From NCBI GenBank assembly GCA_001803225.1, contig MHBF01000202.1, forward strand, positions 1 through 61,816: a DNA stretch of 61,816 bases. Reading direction: 5' to 3'. The notes beneath the pieces are model-generated. The model ran no database searches and was not told the origin of the DNA. It saw only the letters and a list, made by a program, of their open reading frames with translations. This document shows, piece after piece, positions 1 through 8,881 of this stretch; the first letter of the stretch is position 1, and the number at the start of each line of letters is the position of its first letter. This stretch comes from Lentisphaerae bacterium GWF2_44_16 (GTDB lineage Bacteria; Verrucomicrobiota; Lentisphaeria; Victivallales; GWF2-45-14). Position numbers and translations under genes: made by a program.

Positions 1-3000
1 CGCTGACCGCCGTGCTGGGCTTTGCCGCCGAGAGGCTGCTGTGTGACGAGCGAATAAGGCCCGACAGCCCTGGCGTGTATTTTATTGGCGACAAGGTGGT
101 CGAGTTTCATCATGTATATCTGACCGACCATTATGCGCTGTCCGAACTTGTTTCCGTTTCTCCCGTCGAGAAGTTCGGTCTTGCCGTCAAACTGCAGCTT
201 GCCGTCCTTCTGGTAGAAACCCCAGTGGTAGTTTTCCTTAATGTCTTTTGAAAGCTTTTCATTGGCTTTTTCCATGAGTTCCACAATGTGTTTCTCATTT
301 ATGCCGTCAAAAACCGGAGTGGCCACTTTCAGTCCAAGTATCTTGGCAGCCCATCCCAGATGTGTTTCAAGCACCTGCCCAACGTTCATACGGCTAGGTA
401 CGCCGAGGGGGTTCAATACTATGTCCACGGGTGTTCCGTCTGCCAGGAAAGGCATGTCTTCAATAGGCACTATTTTTGCCACGATACCTTTATTTCCATG
501 GCGGCCCGCCATTTTATCGCCAACCTGAAGTTTGCGTTTGGAGGCCACATACACCTTAACTTTCTTAATGACGCCGGGATCGACGCCCTCGCCCATTTCA
601 AGCGACTTGATGGATTCTTCCTTCAGTCTCTCCGTCTCTTCAAAACGGGGTATATATGAAGTCATGATCCCTTCTATTGTTTTTCTGAGCGGACAGTCGT
701 CCATTCTGTAAGCATTGTATTTGTTCGCCAGTTTCAGAACTGAACTGCGGGTCACTTTTCTGTTGGAAGATATGAGTATGGCGTTCTTCTTTGAAGATGC
801 CTCGTCATAAATGGGGCACGGGAGTTTCTGCCCGAGCATATTGTCCGCGAGTTTGTCCGCGAGTTCCTCAACGAGCTCGGCATGTTTCGCCTTGTACGTA
901 TCTTTGGAACTCTTTACCTGACGCCTCAGTTCCGACTTGGTCATAGACTGCCTGTTCGGGTCTTTGGCATATTCGATTCTCACATCCATCACAATTCCGC
1001 CCTTGCCGCTGCTTACGATAAGGCTCGAGTCTTTGACATCGGCAGCCTTTTCACCGAAAATAGCGCGGAGAAGACGTTCTTCAGGTGCCAATTCCGTTTC
1101 GGACTTGGGTGTGATTTTGCCGACGAGTATATCGCCGGGTTTCACTTCCGCGCCGAGCCTTACCACGCCATCAGGACCCAAATTACGGAGGGCCTCTTCG
1201 CTGACATTCGGTATATCCCTGGTTATTTCCTCGGGACCAAGTTTCGTATCGCGGGAAGTTATCTCGAATTCATCAATATGAACACTCGTATAGGTATCTT
1301 CCTTGACGAGGCGTTCGCTTACTACGATAGCATCCTCAAAGTTGTATCCGCACCAGGGCATGAAAGCGACCAGCACGTTCTTGCCGAGAGCAAGTTCGCC
1401 GTCCGCTGTGGCGGCGCCGTCCGCGATAATATCGCCGACTTTCACCTTGTCTCCGCTTCTTATGAGAGGCCTCTGGTTTATACAGGTCCCCGCGTTACTG
1501 CGGAGAAATTTATTCAGCTTATATATGCCGGGCGCTTTATCTGAAGTGCTTTTCAGAGGCTTCCCGTCGCTGGTTATCACAATTTCGCATGAAGAGACCT
1601 CGGCCGCAACGCCTGCCTTCGCGGAAGAAACTACCGCTCTGGAGTCAACCGCCACCTTTTTCTCAAGTCCTGTACCGACCAGAGGAGATTCGGTTATGAG
1701 CAGAGGAACAGCCTGACGCTGCATGTTTGAGCCCATCAACGCTCTGTTCGCGTCATCGTGCTCAAGGAACGGTATAAGGCCCGCCGCGGCACTGACAAGC
1801 TGCTTCGGCGAAACATCCATATACTGTACTTCATCCTTCGGGTGTTCTTCCGATTCGCCTCTGTATCTCGACATTATCATAGGTTTCGTGAATTTGCCTT
1901 TATCATCAATCGGCGCGTTGGCCTGGGCTATTACGAACTCCTCTTCTTTGTCGGCTGAGAGATAATCTATCTTGCTTGTAACAATCCCTTTTTCAACTTT
2001 CCTGTAAGGAGTTTCAAGGAAACCGTAATTATTGGTAACCGAGTAAAGGGACATGGAAGAGATAAGACCGATATTGGGGCCTTCAGGAGTCTCTATGGGG
2101 CATATTCTGCCGTAATGGCTGGAATGCACGTCACGGACTTCGAACCCGGCGCGTTCACGGCTGAGACCGCCTGGCCCGAGGGCACTGAGACGGCGTTTAT
2201 TGGTGAGCTCTGAAAGCGGGTTTGTCTGATCCATGAACTGAGAAAGCTGATTCCTGGCGAAGAAGTCCCTTATCACTCCGGCAAAAGCCTTCGGATTTAC
2301 GAGTTTGCTCGGTGTGATGCTTGCGTCTTCCGCGCTCAGAAGAGTCATACGCTCACGTACAAGGCGCTCCGTTCTGAGAAGCCCAACCCTGCAATGATTC
2401 TGGAGAAGTTCGCCTACTGTTCTTACGCGCCTGCTTCCGAGATGGTCGATATCATCGGTCTGTCCGCCTGTATTGCGGAGTCTGAGCAGGTATTTTGTGG
2501 CTTCAAGCAGGTCTTCCTTCATGAGGGTCCTGTCCTCGGCTGGAATATTGATGCCCAGTTTTTCATTGATCTTGAAACGGCCTACGGCACCAAGGTCATA
2601 GCGTTTTATATCAAAGAAAAGCCTTTTCAGGAGCTGTTTGGCGTTATTTACGCTTGGAGGATCACCGGGACGCATGCGCCTGTATATTTCTTTGAGGGCC
2701 TCTTCCTGTGTGCGGGCCGGATCTCTCTGGAGACAGGTGATAAGATAATTATCGCCGTCAGGAATATGAGCAAGAGTCACTTTCTGTATGCCCGCGTCCT
2801 GAAGGGCTTTGAGGTTTGCCTCTGTAAGGAATGTGCATTCCTCAATAATTATCGCTCCATCTTTGCTGAGCACATTGTCAACAGTATAAAATGTGGCAAG
2901 CTCTTTTTCCTTGAGCAGAGAAGCTACAGTATAGCTTCCAACCTTATAAGCCGCGGAAAGCATTTCCTCGTTTGTCTCATAACCGATGGCGCGGAGGAAT

Positions 3001-3584
3001 GTGGTGATGAGAAATTTTCTGCGTCTGCGCCTGCGGTCAAGATATATGTATATCAGATCGTTTATATCAAACTGAACTTCCATCCAGGAACCTCTGTCCG
3101 GTATTATCCTGAATGAATAAAGTGTGCGTCCGCTTGAATGCCTGGCTTTTTCAAAACATATCCCGGGCGAGCGGTGCAACTGGCTTATTATGACTCTCTC
3201 GGCGCCATTGATTACAAATGTGCCCCTGTCGGTCATCATCGGTATCTCGCCGAAATAAACTTTTTCAGAAACCCCGGCGCCTTTATTTTTCAGCACCAGT
3301 TCAACATGCAGAGGAGCGCTGTAGGTATTTCCGTCCTTTATGCAATCAACGATTTCAGCTTTGGGATCGCCCACTGAGTAGGAAGCGAATTCAATGACCA
3401 GCTGCTTGTCAAAACTTTCTATTGGAAAAACTTCATTGAAGACTTCCTGGAGTCCCTGATTCTCTCGTTTCTCAGGGCCAAACTGCTTCTGTAAAAATGA
3501 CTTGTAAGAGTCAATCTGAATTCCTACAAGGTCCGGAATTTCCAACACATCATGCAAATTTCCAAAATTTACGCGTTCAGGCAT
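1..3584 (-). CDS. rpoB: RNA polymerase beta subunit (3' end cut by window edge)
   Basis: This is the catalytic beta subunit of RNA polymerase. The frame is open from ATG at 3584 (MPERVNFGN, preceded by GAGGGTGGGCT) to the window edge, 1194 full codons, ending inside the C-terminal signature KLDHLVANKIHAR...QQPLGGKAQHGGQR, so only the last few dozen residues are missing. Recognisable blocks are the rifampicin region QLSQFMDQTNPLSELTNKRR (residues 446-465), RERAGFEVRDVH, CPIETPEGPNIGLI and GRHGNKGI. The rifampicin region is unusual: Arg444 and Asn445 stand where E. coli has Ser508 and Ser509, and Asn462 where E. coli has His526. It is the last gene visible in the operon; rpoC is expected just outside the window. 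Confidence 0.98.
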   Translation of the reverse strand, partial: MPERVNFGNLHDVLEIPDLVGIQIDSYKSFLQKQFGPEKRENQGLQEVFNEVFPIESFDKQLVIEFASYSVGDPKAEIVDCIKDGNTYSAPLHVELVLKNKGAGVSEKVYFGEIPMMTDRGTFVINGAERVIISQLHRSPGICFEKARHSSGRTLYSFRIIPDRGSWMEVQFDINDLIYIYLDRRRRRRKFLITTFLRAIGYETNEEMLSAAYKVGSYTVASLLKEKELATFYTVDNVLSKDGAIIIEECTFLTEANLKALQDAGIQKVTLAHIPDGDNYLITCLQRDPARTQEEALKEIYRRMRPGDPPSVNNAKQLLKRLFFDIKRYDLGAVGRFKINEKLGINIPAEDRTLMKEDLLEATKYLLRLRNTGGQTDDIDHLGSRRVRTVGELLQNHCRVGLLRTERLVRERMTLLSAEDASITPSKLVNPKAFAGVIRDFFARNQLSQFMDQTNPLSELTNKRRLSALGPGGLSRERAGFEVRDVHSSHYGRICPIETPEGPNIGLISSMSLYSVTNNYGFLETPYRKVEKGIVTSKIDYLSADKEEEFVIAQANAPIDDKGKFTKPMIMSRYRGESEEHPKDEVQYMDVSPKQLVSAAAGLIPFLEHDDANRALMGSNMQRQAVPLLITESPLVGTGLEKKVAVDSRAVVSSAKAGVAAEVSSCEIVITSDGKPLKSTSDKAPGIYKLNKFLRSNAGTCINQRPLIRSGDKVKVGDIIADGAATADGELALGKNVLVAFMPWCGYNFEDAIVVSERLVKEDTYTSVHIDEFEITSRDTKLGPEEITRDIPNVSEEALRNLGPDGVVRLGAEVKPGDILVGKITPKSETELAPEERLLRAIFGEKAADVKDSSLIVSSGKGGIVMDVRIEYAKDPNRQSMTKSELRRQVKSSKDTYKAKHAELVEELADKLADNMLGQKLPCPIYDEASSKKNAILISSNRKVTRSSVLKLANKYNAYRMDDCPLRKTIEGIMTSYIPRFEETERLKEESIKSLEMGEGVDPGVIKKVKVYVASKRKLQVGDKMAGRHGNKGIVAKIVPIEDMPFLADGTPVDIVLNPLGVPSRMNVGQVLETHLGWAAKILGLKVATPVFDGINEKHIVELMEKANEKLSKDIKENYHWGFYQKDGKLQFDGKTELLDGRNGNKFGQRIMVGQIYMMKLDHLVANKIHARAVGPYSLVTQQPLGGKAQHGGQ

Positions 3585-3682
3585 AGCCCACCCTCATTAT
3601 GGTTATAAACAAAAAAAAACACGAGGAATACTTATTCCCGTTCATAATAAAAAAACTAATATATGTATATATGAAGGAAACA

Positions 3683-3735
3683 GCGGGAAAAATAAATAAA
3701 TAAATATTTTTTCCCCGCCGTTATCAATCGGCGTG
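3683..3735 (-). promoter_or_regulatory. Hairpins between rplL and rpoB, possible attenuator
   Basis: Read on the minus strand, a first hairpin follows the rplL stop (arms CGCCG/CGGCG, 3715-3735). A second has arms GCGGGGAAAAAATA and TATTTTTCCCGC (3683-3718). They share the CGGCGGGG bases, so they cannot both form. Partial attenuation or RNase processing between rplL and rpoB is known in other bacteria; here it is inferred from structure only. Confidence 0.4.
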
Positions 3736-3740
3736 GAACT

Positions 3741-4145
3741 CTACTTGAGTTCGACAGTCGCGCCGGCTGCTACGAGCTGAGCTTTCATTTTTTCAGCTTC
3801 TTCCTTTGTAGCGCCTTCTTTTACAGGCTTCGGAGCGCCTTCAACAAGGTCTTTTGCCTCTTTAAGGCCAAGTCCGGTAATTGCCCTGACTTCCTTGATG
3901 ATAGCGATCTTCTTGTCAGCCGCGAAAGTGCTGAGAATTACGTCGAAAGCTGTTTTTTCTTCAGCTGCCGGAGCTGCCGCGCCTGCCGCAGGTGCAGCTG
4001 CCGCCATCGGGACCGCTGCCGTAACGCCCAAGCGCTGTTCCAATGCCTTGACCAGCTTTGAAAGGTCAAGCACTGAAAGCTTTTCCACGTAAGCAATAAA
4101 CTCATCCATTTCCTTTGAAACTTCAACTTTGGCTTCTTCTGTCAT
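3741..4145 (-). CDS. rplL: Ribosomal protein bL12 (L7/L12)
   Basis: This is the acidic stalk protein of the 50S subunit, present as dimers on L10, which recruits translational GTPases. The 134 residues show the usual layout: an N-terminal dimerisation helix (about 1-40, [22 protein letters not shown]), an Ala/Pro-rich flexible hinge (about 43-62) and the globular C-terminal domain beginning EKTAFDVIL, with [20 protein letters not shown] and the Gly/Ala-rich end. The length is slightly above the usual 120-130 because of the hinge. A strong AGGAGG lies upstream of the ATG. It follows rplJ in the standard order. Confidence 0.98.
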   Translation of the reverse strand: MTEEAKVEVSKEMDEFIAYVEKLSVLDLSKLVKALEQRLGVTAAVPMAAAAPAAGAAAPAAEEKTAFDVILSTFAADKKIAIIKEVRAITGLGLKEAKDLVEGAPKPVKEGATKEEAEKMKAQLVAAGATVELK

Positions 4146-4188
4146 TGAAAGAGACCTCCTAATTTATTTGTTATTTTCTATTTTAGAT

Positions 4189-4713
4189 TTATTGGTTTTC
4201 GCTGAGTTTGTTTTTATAAGCGTTCAATACATTGACAAGACTTGCGACCTTGGCATTAAGCACGGTAACAAGATTTCTTGTCGGCGCCTGTATGACCCCT
4301 ACAAGCTGGGCATAAAGAACTTCACGCGGCGGAATTGACGCAATTGCCTTGACATCAGATCCGCTGAGCAATTCACCTTCAATCAGACCGCCTTTAGGCG
4401 CGAGCGCCTCATGGGTCTTCAAAAAAGTTTCTATTGCTTTGGCTACTGCTCCGGGATCACCTTTGCCTGTTATAAGGGCGGTATCTTCCCTGAGTTTGAG
4501 ATTGCCCAATGCCGTAATGCCTTTAAGTTCCGCGGCTTTCTTAATGAGCCTGTTTTTCAGAACATGACATTTTGCATCATGCTGGGCAAGCGCACCCCTG
4601 AACTCCGAAAAGTCCTTGACGCTAAGCCCCTTATAGCTTACAAAATACATAAAAGATGAATCATTGAGCAATTTGCCGATATCACTTACAAGTTGAGTTT
4701 TTTCGACTCTCAT
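4189..4713 (-). CDS. rplJ: Ribosomal protein uL10
   Basis: This is the base of the ribosomal stalk, anchoring L7/L12 dimers to 23S rRNA. The 174 residues match family length. The N-terminal domain ([18 protein letters not shown], then YFVSYKGLSVKDFSEFR) and the C-terminal helix that binds L12 dimers (NLVTVLNAKVASLVNVLNAYKNKL) are both visible. The ATG overlaps the rplA stop as ATGA, implying translational coupling. Autogenous control by L10/L12 is common in this operon, but no leader was resolved here. Confidence 0.97.
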   Translation of the reverse strand: MRVEKTQLVSDIGKLLNDSSFMYFVSYKGLSVKDFSEFRGALAQHDAKCHVLKNRLIKKAAELKGITALGNLKLREDTALITGKGDPGAVAKAIETFLKTHEALAPKGGLIEGELLSGSDVKAIASIPPREVLYAQLVGVIQAPTRNLVTVLNAKVASLVNVLNAYKNKLSENQ

Positions 4714-5411
4714 GATGTCACCTTCACAAATTCTTTTATGTCTATTTTAATTCCGGGACTCATCGTGGATGACATAGTACAGCTCTGCATAAATATACCC
4801 TTGGCGGTAGAAGGCTTTGCCCTCATTATCGCATGAATGATAGTACTGCCATTCTCTTCAAGGTCTTCCGCTTTGAATGAGAGCTTCCCAACAGGTACAT
4901 GGATACAGGCGCCACGGTCGTTTTTAAACTCTACACGTCCGGCTTTCGCTTCCGTGACTGCTTTTCCGACATGGTCTGTTACTGTTCCTGTTTTCGGGTT
5001 TGGCATCAATCCTTTCGGACCCAACGCGCGGCCTAACGGACGCACCATCGGCATCGCTGCCGGAGTCGCGATAAGAACATCAAATTCCACCCAGCCGCCT
5101 TTTATTTTATCCACCAGTTCGTCAAGCCCGACAAAATCGGCACCTGCTTTTTTGGCTTCTTCCGCGGATGCGTCAGACGCTATTACAGCAACCACTACTT
5201 TTTTACCAGTGCCCTTGGGCAGCGGGATCGCGCCTCGGACGTTCTGGTCTGTCTGTTTTGGATCTATGCCCAATTTGAATGCCAGCTCCACTGTCTGATC
5301 GAATTTGACATGCGGCATTTCTTTCAACATTTTGAGAGCCTCACGCAAATTGTACAACTTAGCACAATCAATCTTTTCACTCTGGGAACGGTATAACTTG
5401 CTTCTATGCAT
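4710..5411 (-). CDS. rplA: Ribosomal protein uL1
   Basis: This protein forms the mobile L1 stalk of the 50S subunit, contacts E-site tRNA, and in many bacteria represses its own operon. The 233 residues are typical. Family blocks seen are the N-terminal [32 protein letters not shown], the central [15 protein letters not shown] (about 133-147) and FIYG-type C-terminal rRNA-binding sequence in the form [20 protein letters not shown]. It overlaps rplK by 8 bp and rplJ by 4 bp. Confidence 0.98.
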   Translation of the reverse strand: MHRSKLYRSQSEKIDCAKLYNLREALKMLKEMPHVKFDQTVELAFKLGIDPKQTDQNVRGAIPLPKGTGKKVVVAVIASDASAEEAKKAGADFVGLDELVDKIKGGWVEFDVLIATPAAMPMVRPLGRALGPKGLMPNPKTGTVTDHVGKAVTEAKAGRVEFKNDRGACIHVPVGKLSFKAEDLEENGSTIIHAIMRAKPSTAKGIFMQSCTMSSTMSPGIKIDIKEFVKVTS

Positions 5412-5835
5412 CGATCACCTCGATTCCCATGCTCCTGGCTGTACCTTCAATTACACGCACTGCAGCATCTTCGCTTCTGGAGTTAAGGTCATTCTTCTTG
5501 GTTTTCACGATTTCCTTGATCTGGGTTCGCGTTACTTTTCCCACAAAACCTTCCCTGCCCGGGGTTTTAGAACCCGCGGCAAGCCCTGCTGCTTTTTTCA
5601 GCAATACAGCGGCCGGAGGAGATTTCGTAATGAAAGTAAAGGATCGGTCCTGGTAAACCGTAATCACTACGGGAATTACCATGCCGGCCTGCGACTGGGT
5701 AGCCGCATTGAACTGCTTGCAAAACTCCATGATGTTGATACCTGCTTGACCAAGCGCGGGACCAACTGGCGGGGCCGGATTAGCGGCTCCTGCCGGGATC
5801 TGCAAACGGATCACCCCGGTAACTTTCTTTGCCAT
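5404..5835 (-). CDS. rplK: Ribosomal protein uL11
   Basis: This protein is part of the GTPase-associated centre and the thiostrepton site, and is needed for RelA activation in many bacteria. The 143 residues show the proline-rich N-terminal domain ([35 protein letters not shown]) and the RNA-binding C-terminal domain ([21 protein letters not shown]...[10 protein letters not shown]). The start follows AAAGGAGAAAACA. Its stop overlaps the rplA start. Confidence 0.98.
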   Translation of the reverse strand: MAKKVTGVIRLQIPAGAANPAPPVGPALGQAGINIMEFCKQFNAATQSQAGMVIPVVITVYQDRSFTFITKSPPAAVLLKKAAGLAAGSKTPGREGFVGKVTRTQIKEIVKTKKNDLNSRSEDAAVRVIEGTARSMGIEVIDA

Positions 5836-5925
5836 TGTTTTCTCCTTTAACGCGTTGTGGTCCGGAACGGCAGACTTCCTCCCGCATCGCGTCTAAGACT
5901 ATTATATGAAATCCGGCCCGAACTC

Positions 5926-6492
5926 CTATTCGCGGCCGACCTGCCAAAACTCTAATTCAACCGGTGTGGAACGACCGAATATGGAAACCATCAGTTTCAG
6001 TTTCCCGCGTTCCGCGTCAATTTCCTCTATCGCACCCTCAAAATTCTCAAAAGCGCCATCTTTTATGCGGACAGTTTCGCCTATGTCAAAGAGTATTTTC
6101 GGCTTCGCTTTTTCCTCATGCGCGCTGCCCTGTCTCATCAGATCGGCAACTTCACCGCTGGAAAGAGGTATCGGATTGTCGCTACTTCCAACAAAGCCTA
6201 TTACTCCCTGCACCTCGCGGATAAAATACCATATCTTCTCATTTATCTGCGTAGTCCCTTCGGTATAAAGGTCCATTCTTACAAGAATATATCCCGGAAA
6301 GCACTTCCGCGTCGTCGTGGTCTTTTTTCCCTGACGAACTTCAGAAACTTTCTCAATAGGTATGAAAACTTCATACACCGGAAAATCGGGACCTTCCAGA
6401 TGAAGCTGTCTTTCAATACTCTCCTTGACCTTGTTTTCCTGCCCGGAAAGGGTGTGAACTACAAACCATTGTCCCTTGTCGCGTTCTTCCAT
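5926..6492 (-). CDS. nusG: Transcription elongation/antitermination factor NusG
   Basis: NusG binds RNA polymerase through its NGN domain and couples it to ribosomes or Rho through a KOW domain. The 188 residues begin with the NGN domain (QWFVVHTLSGQENKVKESIERQ; later KCFPGYILVRMDL). The KOW segment is at about 138-165 (DIGETVRIKDGAFENFEGAIEEID), ending with STPVELEFWQV. AAGGAG lies 11 bases before the ATG. A 90-bp gap separates it from rplK, with secE immediately upstream as expected. Confidence 0.97.
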   Translation of the reverse strand: MEERDKGQWFVVHTLSGQENKVKESIERQLHLEGPDFPVYEVFIPIEKVSEVRQGKKTTTTRKCFPGYILVRMDLYTEGTTQINEKIWYFIREVQGVIGFVGSSDNPIPLSSGEVADLMRQGSAHEEKAKPKILFDIGETVRIKDGAFENFEGAIEEIDAERGKLKLMVSIFGRSTPVELEFWQVGRE

Positions 6493-6520
6493 TCTTTTTC
6501 ATGCTCCTTGAGCAGTAAAA

Positions 6521-6718
6521 TTATTTCATAGTAAGAAAATTAATCAGCAGTCTGCTGATTTCATCCACGAAAGCCACATAAAGGGCCAGTACCGCTATCG
6601 CCACAATCATCAAAATTGTGGACTCGAACAACTCAGCTCTGCTGGGCCAGCTGCATTTTCTGAGCTCAGCCATCGTATCAGACAAAAACTGCCGTGTCGC
6701 CCCAAGCCAATTATTCAT
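6521..6718 (-). CDS. secE: Preprotein translocase subunit SecE
   Basis: This is the essential small subunit of the SecYEG channel in the inner membrane. The 65 residues follow the minimal one-helix form: an amphipathic segment with the family signature (FLSDTMAELRKCSWPSRAELFESTILMIV, with the conserved W-P) followed by one transmembrane helix of about 20 residues (MIVAIAVLALYVAFVDEI). The ribosome-binding site is weak. It lies between tRNA-Trp and nusG, the standard position. Confidence 0.95.
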   Translation of the reverse strand: MNNWLGATRQFLSDTMAELRKCSWPSRAELFESTILMIVAIAVLALYVAFVDEISRLLINFLTMK

Positions 6719-6776
6719 ATTTTATCTACAGCCTTTAGTAACTTAAAAATCCGTATTTGTGACACTCTGATTGATA

Positions 6777-6853
6777 TGGCAGGAGCGGTGAGGCTCGAAC
6801 TCACGACCTGCGGTTTTGGAGACCGCTGCTCTAGCCAACTGAGCTACACTCCT
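6777..6853 (-). tRNA. tRNA-Trp (CCA anticodon), CCA end encoded
   Basis: The minus strand folds as a full cloverleaf: acceptor AGGAGTG/CGCTCCT, D arm around AGCTCAGTTGGCTAGAGC, anticodon loop CTCCAAA (anticodon CCA), T loop GTTCGAGCC and an encoded 3' CCA (6777-6779). The position between rpmG and secE is the usual one. Confidence 0.97.
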
Positions 6854-6874
6854 GAAAACATTCCACCAAAACCT

Positions 6875-7027
6875 TTATTTCGTCTCCTTGTGGAGTGTAT
6901 GTTTCCGTTCAAACTTACAGAATTTCTTTTTCTCAAGCCTTCCCGGAGTATTCTTTTTCTCTTTTTCCGTCATGTAGTTGCGCTGTTTGCATTCAGTACA
7001 CGCAAGCGTAATTATTTCTCTCGCCAT
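6875..7027 (-). CDS. rpmG: Ribosomal protein bL33
   Basis: This 50-residue protein of the 50S subunit runs from ATG 7027 to TAA 6875. It begins [18 protein letters not shown] and ends KHTLHKETK, the classic L33 termini. The zinc-ribbon cysteines Cys10, Cys13 and Cys37 are present, but the position three after Cys37 is Glu40, so the usual fourth cysteine is missing. Such partial sites are known in the family. It lies between tuf and tRNA-Trp. Confidence 0.96.
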   Translation of the reverse strand: MAREIITLACTECKQRNYMTEKEKKNTPGRLEKKKFCKFERKHTLHKETK

Positions 7028-7052
7028 ATCTTCACCTGTCTTTTAGCGTAAT

Positions 7053-7087
7053 TATCCCGTACAATCATTTTATGACTGTACGGGATA
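7053..7087 (-). promoter_or_regulatory. Long hairpin between tuf and rpmG
   Basis: TATCCCGTACA at 7053-7063 pairs with TGTACGGGATA at 7077-7087, and the stem extends inward with one G-U pair. No run of T follows in the direction of transcription, so it looks more like an RNA-processing or attenuation element separating abundant tuf mRNA from the downstream genes than a terminator. Confidence 0.5.
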
Positions 7088-7117
7088 TTAAATAAACAAA
7101 AACCTTAGTTGCTTTTT

Positions 7118-8317
7118 TTATTCAATGATATCCGAAACTCTTCCGGAGGCAACAGTACGGCCGCCTTCACGGATAGCGAAACGGAGTGTTTTCTCCATGG
7201 CTATCGGTGAAATGAGTTCCACTGTTATCGCCACGTTATCGCCGGGCATTACCATTTCCACGCCTTCAGGCAGTGTTACTATTCCGGTAACGTCTGTCGT
7301 ACGGAAATAGAACTGAGGACGGTAATTTGTGAAGAACGGTGTATGACGGCCGCCTTCTTCCTTTGACAACACATATATTTCAGCTTTGAACTTGGTATGC
7401 GGGGTAATTGATTTGGGTTTGGCAAGTACCTGACCACGCTCCACATCTTCTTTCTTTGTGCCGCGGAGCAGACAGCCGATATTGTCGCCGGCAAGACCTT
7501 CATCAAGAAGCTTGCGGAACATTTCAATACCTGTAACAGTTGTTTTGACTGTCGGTTTGATACCTATGATTTCGATTTCTTCGTTAACCTTTACAACACC
7601 GCGTTCCACACGGCCGGTCACAACTGTACCGCGGCCTTCTATTGAGAACACGTCTTCGATAGGCATCAGGAAAGGCAGATCAATATCGCGCTTGGGTTGC
7701 GGAATATAGCTGTCAACTGCATCCATAAGCTCGAATATGCACTTGGAGGCAGGATTGTTCGGATCGCCTTCAGCTTCCATGGCCTTGAGCCCTGAACCTT
7801 TTACGATCGGAACTTCATCGCCGGGGTAATCGTATTTAGAGAGAAGTTCGCGGATTTCCATTTCGACAAGTTCGATAAGCTCGGGATCATCAAGCTGATC
7901 AATTTTATTGAGAAATACTACGAGGGCCGGAACGCCTACCTGACGGGCCAGGAGAACGTGTTCGCGTGTCTGGGCCATCGGGCCGTCTGTGGCCGCTATC
8001 ACGAGTATCGCGCCGTCCATCTGGGCCGCGCCTGTGATCATGTTCTTTACATAGTCGGCATGTCCGGGACAGTCAACGTGCGCATAATGGCGCTTGTCTG
8101 TCTCATATTCGACGTGAGCCGTATTAATTGTTATGCCGCGCTCTTTTTCTTCGGGGGCGTTATCGATTTCGTCATACTTCTTTACTTCGCCTTTGCCCAT
8201 TTTTTTCGCCATTGTCATTGTAATGGCGGCTGTGAGCGTGGTCTTGCCATGGTCAACGTGGCCGATTGTTCCAATGTTTACGTGAGGCTTCGATCTTTCG
8301 AATTTCTCTTTAGCCAT
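7118..8317 (-). CDS. tuf: Elongation factor EF-Tu
   Basis: This GTPase delivers aminoacyl-tRNA to the ribosome. The 399 residues contain all G motifs: P-loop GHVDHGKT (19-26), switch I with [24 protein letters not shown] (about 81-90), NKID (about 136-139) and GSGL (about 174-177), followed by beta-barrel domains 2 and 3 ([26 protein letters not shown]). A strong AGGAGG precedes the ATG. It is cotranscribed with the upstream tRNA-Thr from a consensus promoter. Confidence 0.99.
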   Translation of the reverse strand: MAKEKFERSKPHVNIGTIGHVDHGKTTLTAAITMTMAKKMGKGEVKKYDEIDNAPEEKERGITINTAHVEYETDKRHYAHVDCPGHADYVKNMITGAAQMDGAILVIAATDGPMAQTREHVLLARQVGVPALVVFLNKIDQLDDPELIELVEMEIRELLSKYDYPGDEVPIVKGSGLKAMEAEGDPNNPASKCIFELMDAVDSYIPQPKRDIDLPFLMPIEDVFSIEGRGTVVTGRVERGVVKVNEEIEIIGIKPTVKTTVTGIEMFRKLLDEGLAGDNIGCLLRGTKKEDVERGQVLAKPKSITPHTKFKAEIYVLSKEEGGRHTPFFTNYRPQFYFRTTDVTGIVTLPEGVEMVMPGDNVAITVELISPIAMEKTLRFAIREGGRTVASGRVSDIIE

Positions 8318-8397
8318 CCTTTTCCTCCTGGTATTATTTACCTCTTTAAGTTGATTTCTCTTTTACGCTAAAACTATTTTAATCATATTTAAATATA

Positions 8398-8473
<76 letters not shown>

Positions 8474-8523
8474 ACCGGCAAACTACCTCAGCTTTCCACT
8501 ATGAATTCACGAAATGAGCGTGA

Positions 8524-8551
8524 AATATATACTACCCATTCAACAAGTCAA
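8524..8551 (-). promoter_or_regulatory. Strong sigma-70-type promoter for tRNA-Thr and tuf
   Basis: On the minus strand a -35 box TTGACT (8551-8546) and a -10 box TATATT (8529-8524) are separated by 16 bases, with A/T-rich sequence upstream resembling an UP element. The predicted start is about 40-45 bases before tRNA-Thr. Confidence 0.7.
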
Positions 8552-8609
8552 TTCCCAAAATAATTTTTTTGATATATTTTTCATGCACTCGCTGAAAAAT
8601 ATCAAAATT

Positions 8610-8693
8610 TGGTGCTCGGGGGGGGACTTGAACCCCCACAGATTACTCTACATGCCCCTCAAACATGCGCGTCTGCCATTCCGCCACCCGAGC
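8610..8693 (-). tRNA. tRNA-Leu (GAG anticodon), CCA end encoded
   Basis: This 84-nt class II tRNA has acceptor GCTCGGG/CCCGAGC, anticodon loop TTGAGGG (anticodon GAG), a variable arm around GTAGAGTAATCTGT, T loop GTTCAAGTC and encoded CCA (8610-8612). Confidence 0.96.
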
Positions 8694-8719
8694 AGTCGTT
8701 TTACGACAAACAGGTTTTT

Positions 8720-8747
8720 ATATTACCGCCTCATCAGCACAATGCAA
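8720..8747 (-). promoter_or_regulatory. Promoter for tRNA-Leu
   Basis: On the minus strand TTGCAT (8747-8742), a 16-base spacer and TAATAT (8725-8720) precede tRNA-Leu by about 27 bases, a good match to a sigma-70-type promoter. Confidence 0.55.
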
Positions 8748-8881
8748 ATTTTTTTTCATGATTTTTAAGTTTTTTTTAAACAGAACTTTCAAGCAGGCAA
8801 ATTAAAGACTCATTGTCTATCGGGAAATACCACATAATCTAAACGGCGCTTTCTGTATAGTGTTCCAGCATTCAAAAAATC

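Noticed and set aside
12-3377. Several long plus-strand open frames opposite rpoB
   Set aside because: They are antisense to a fully conserved rpoB frame and show no family features; high GC at third positions keeps the opposite strand open.
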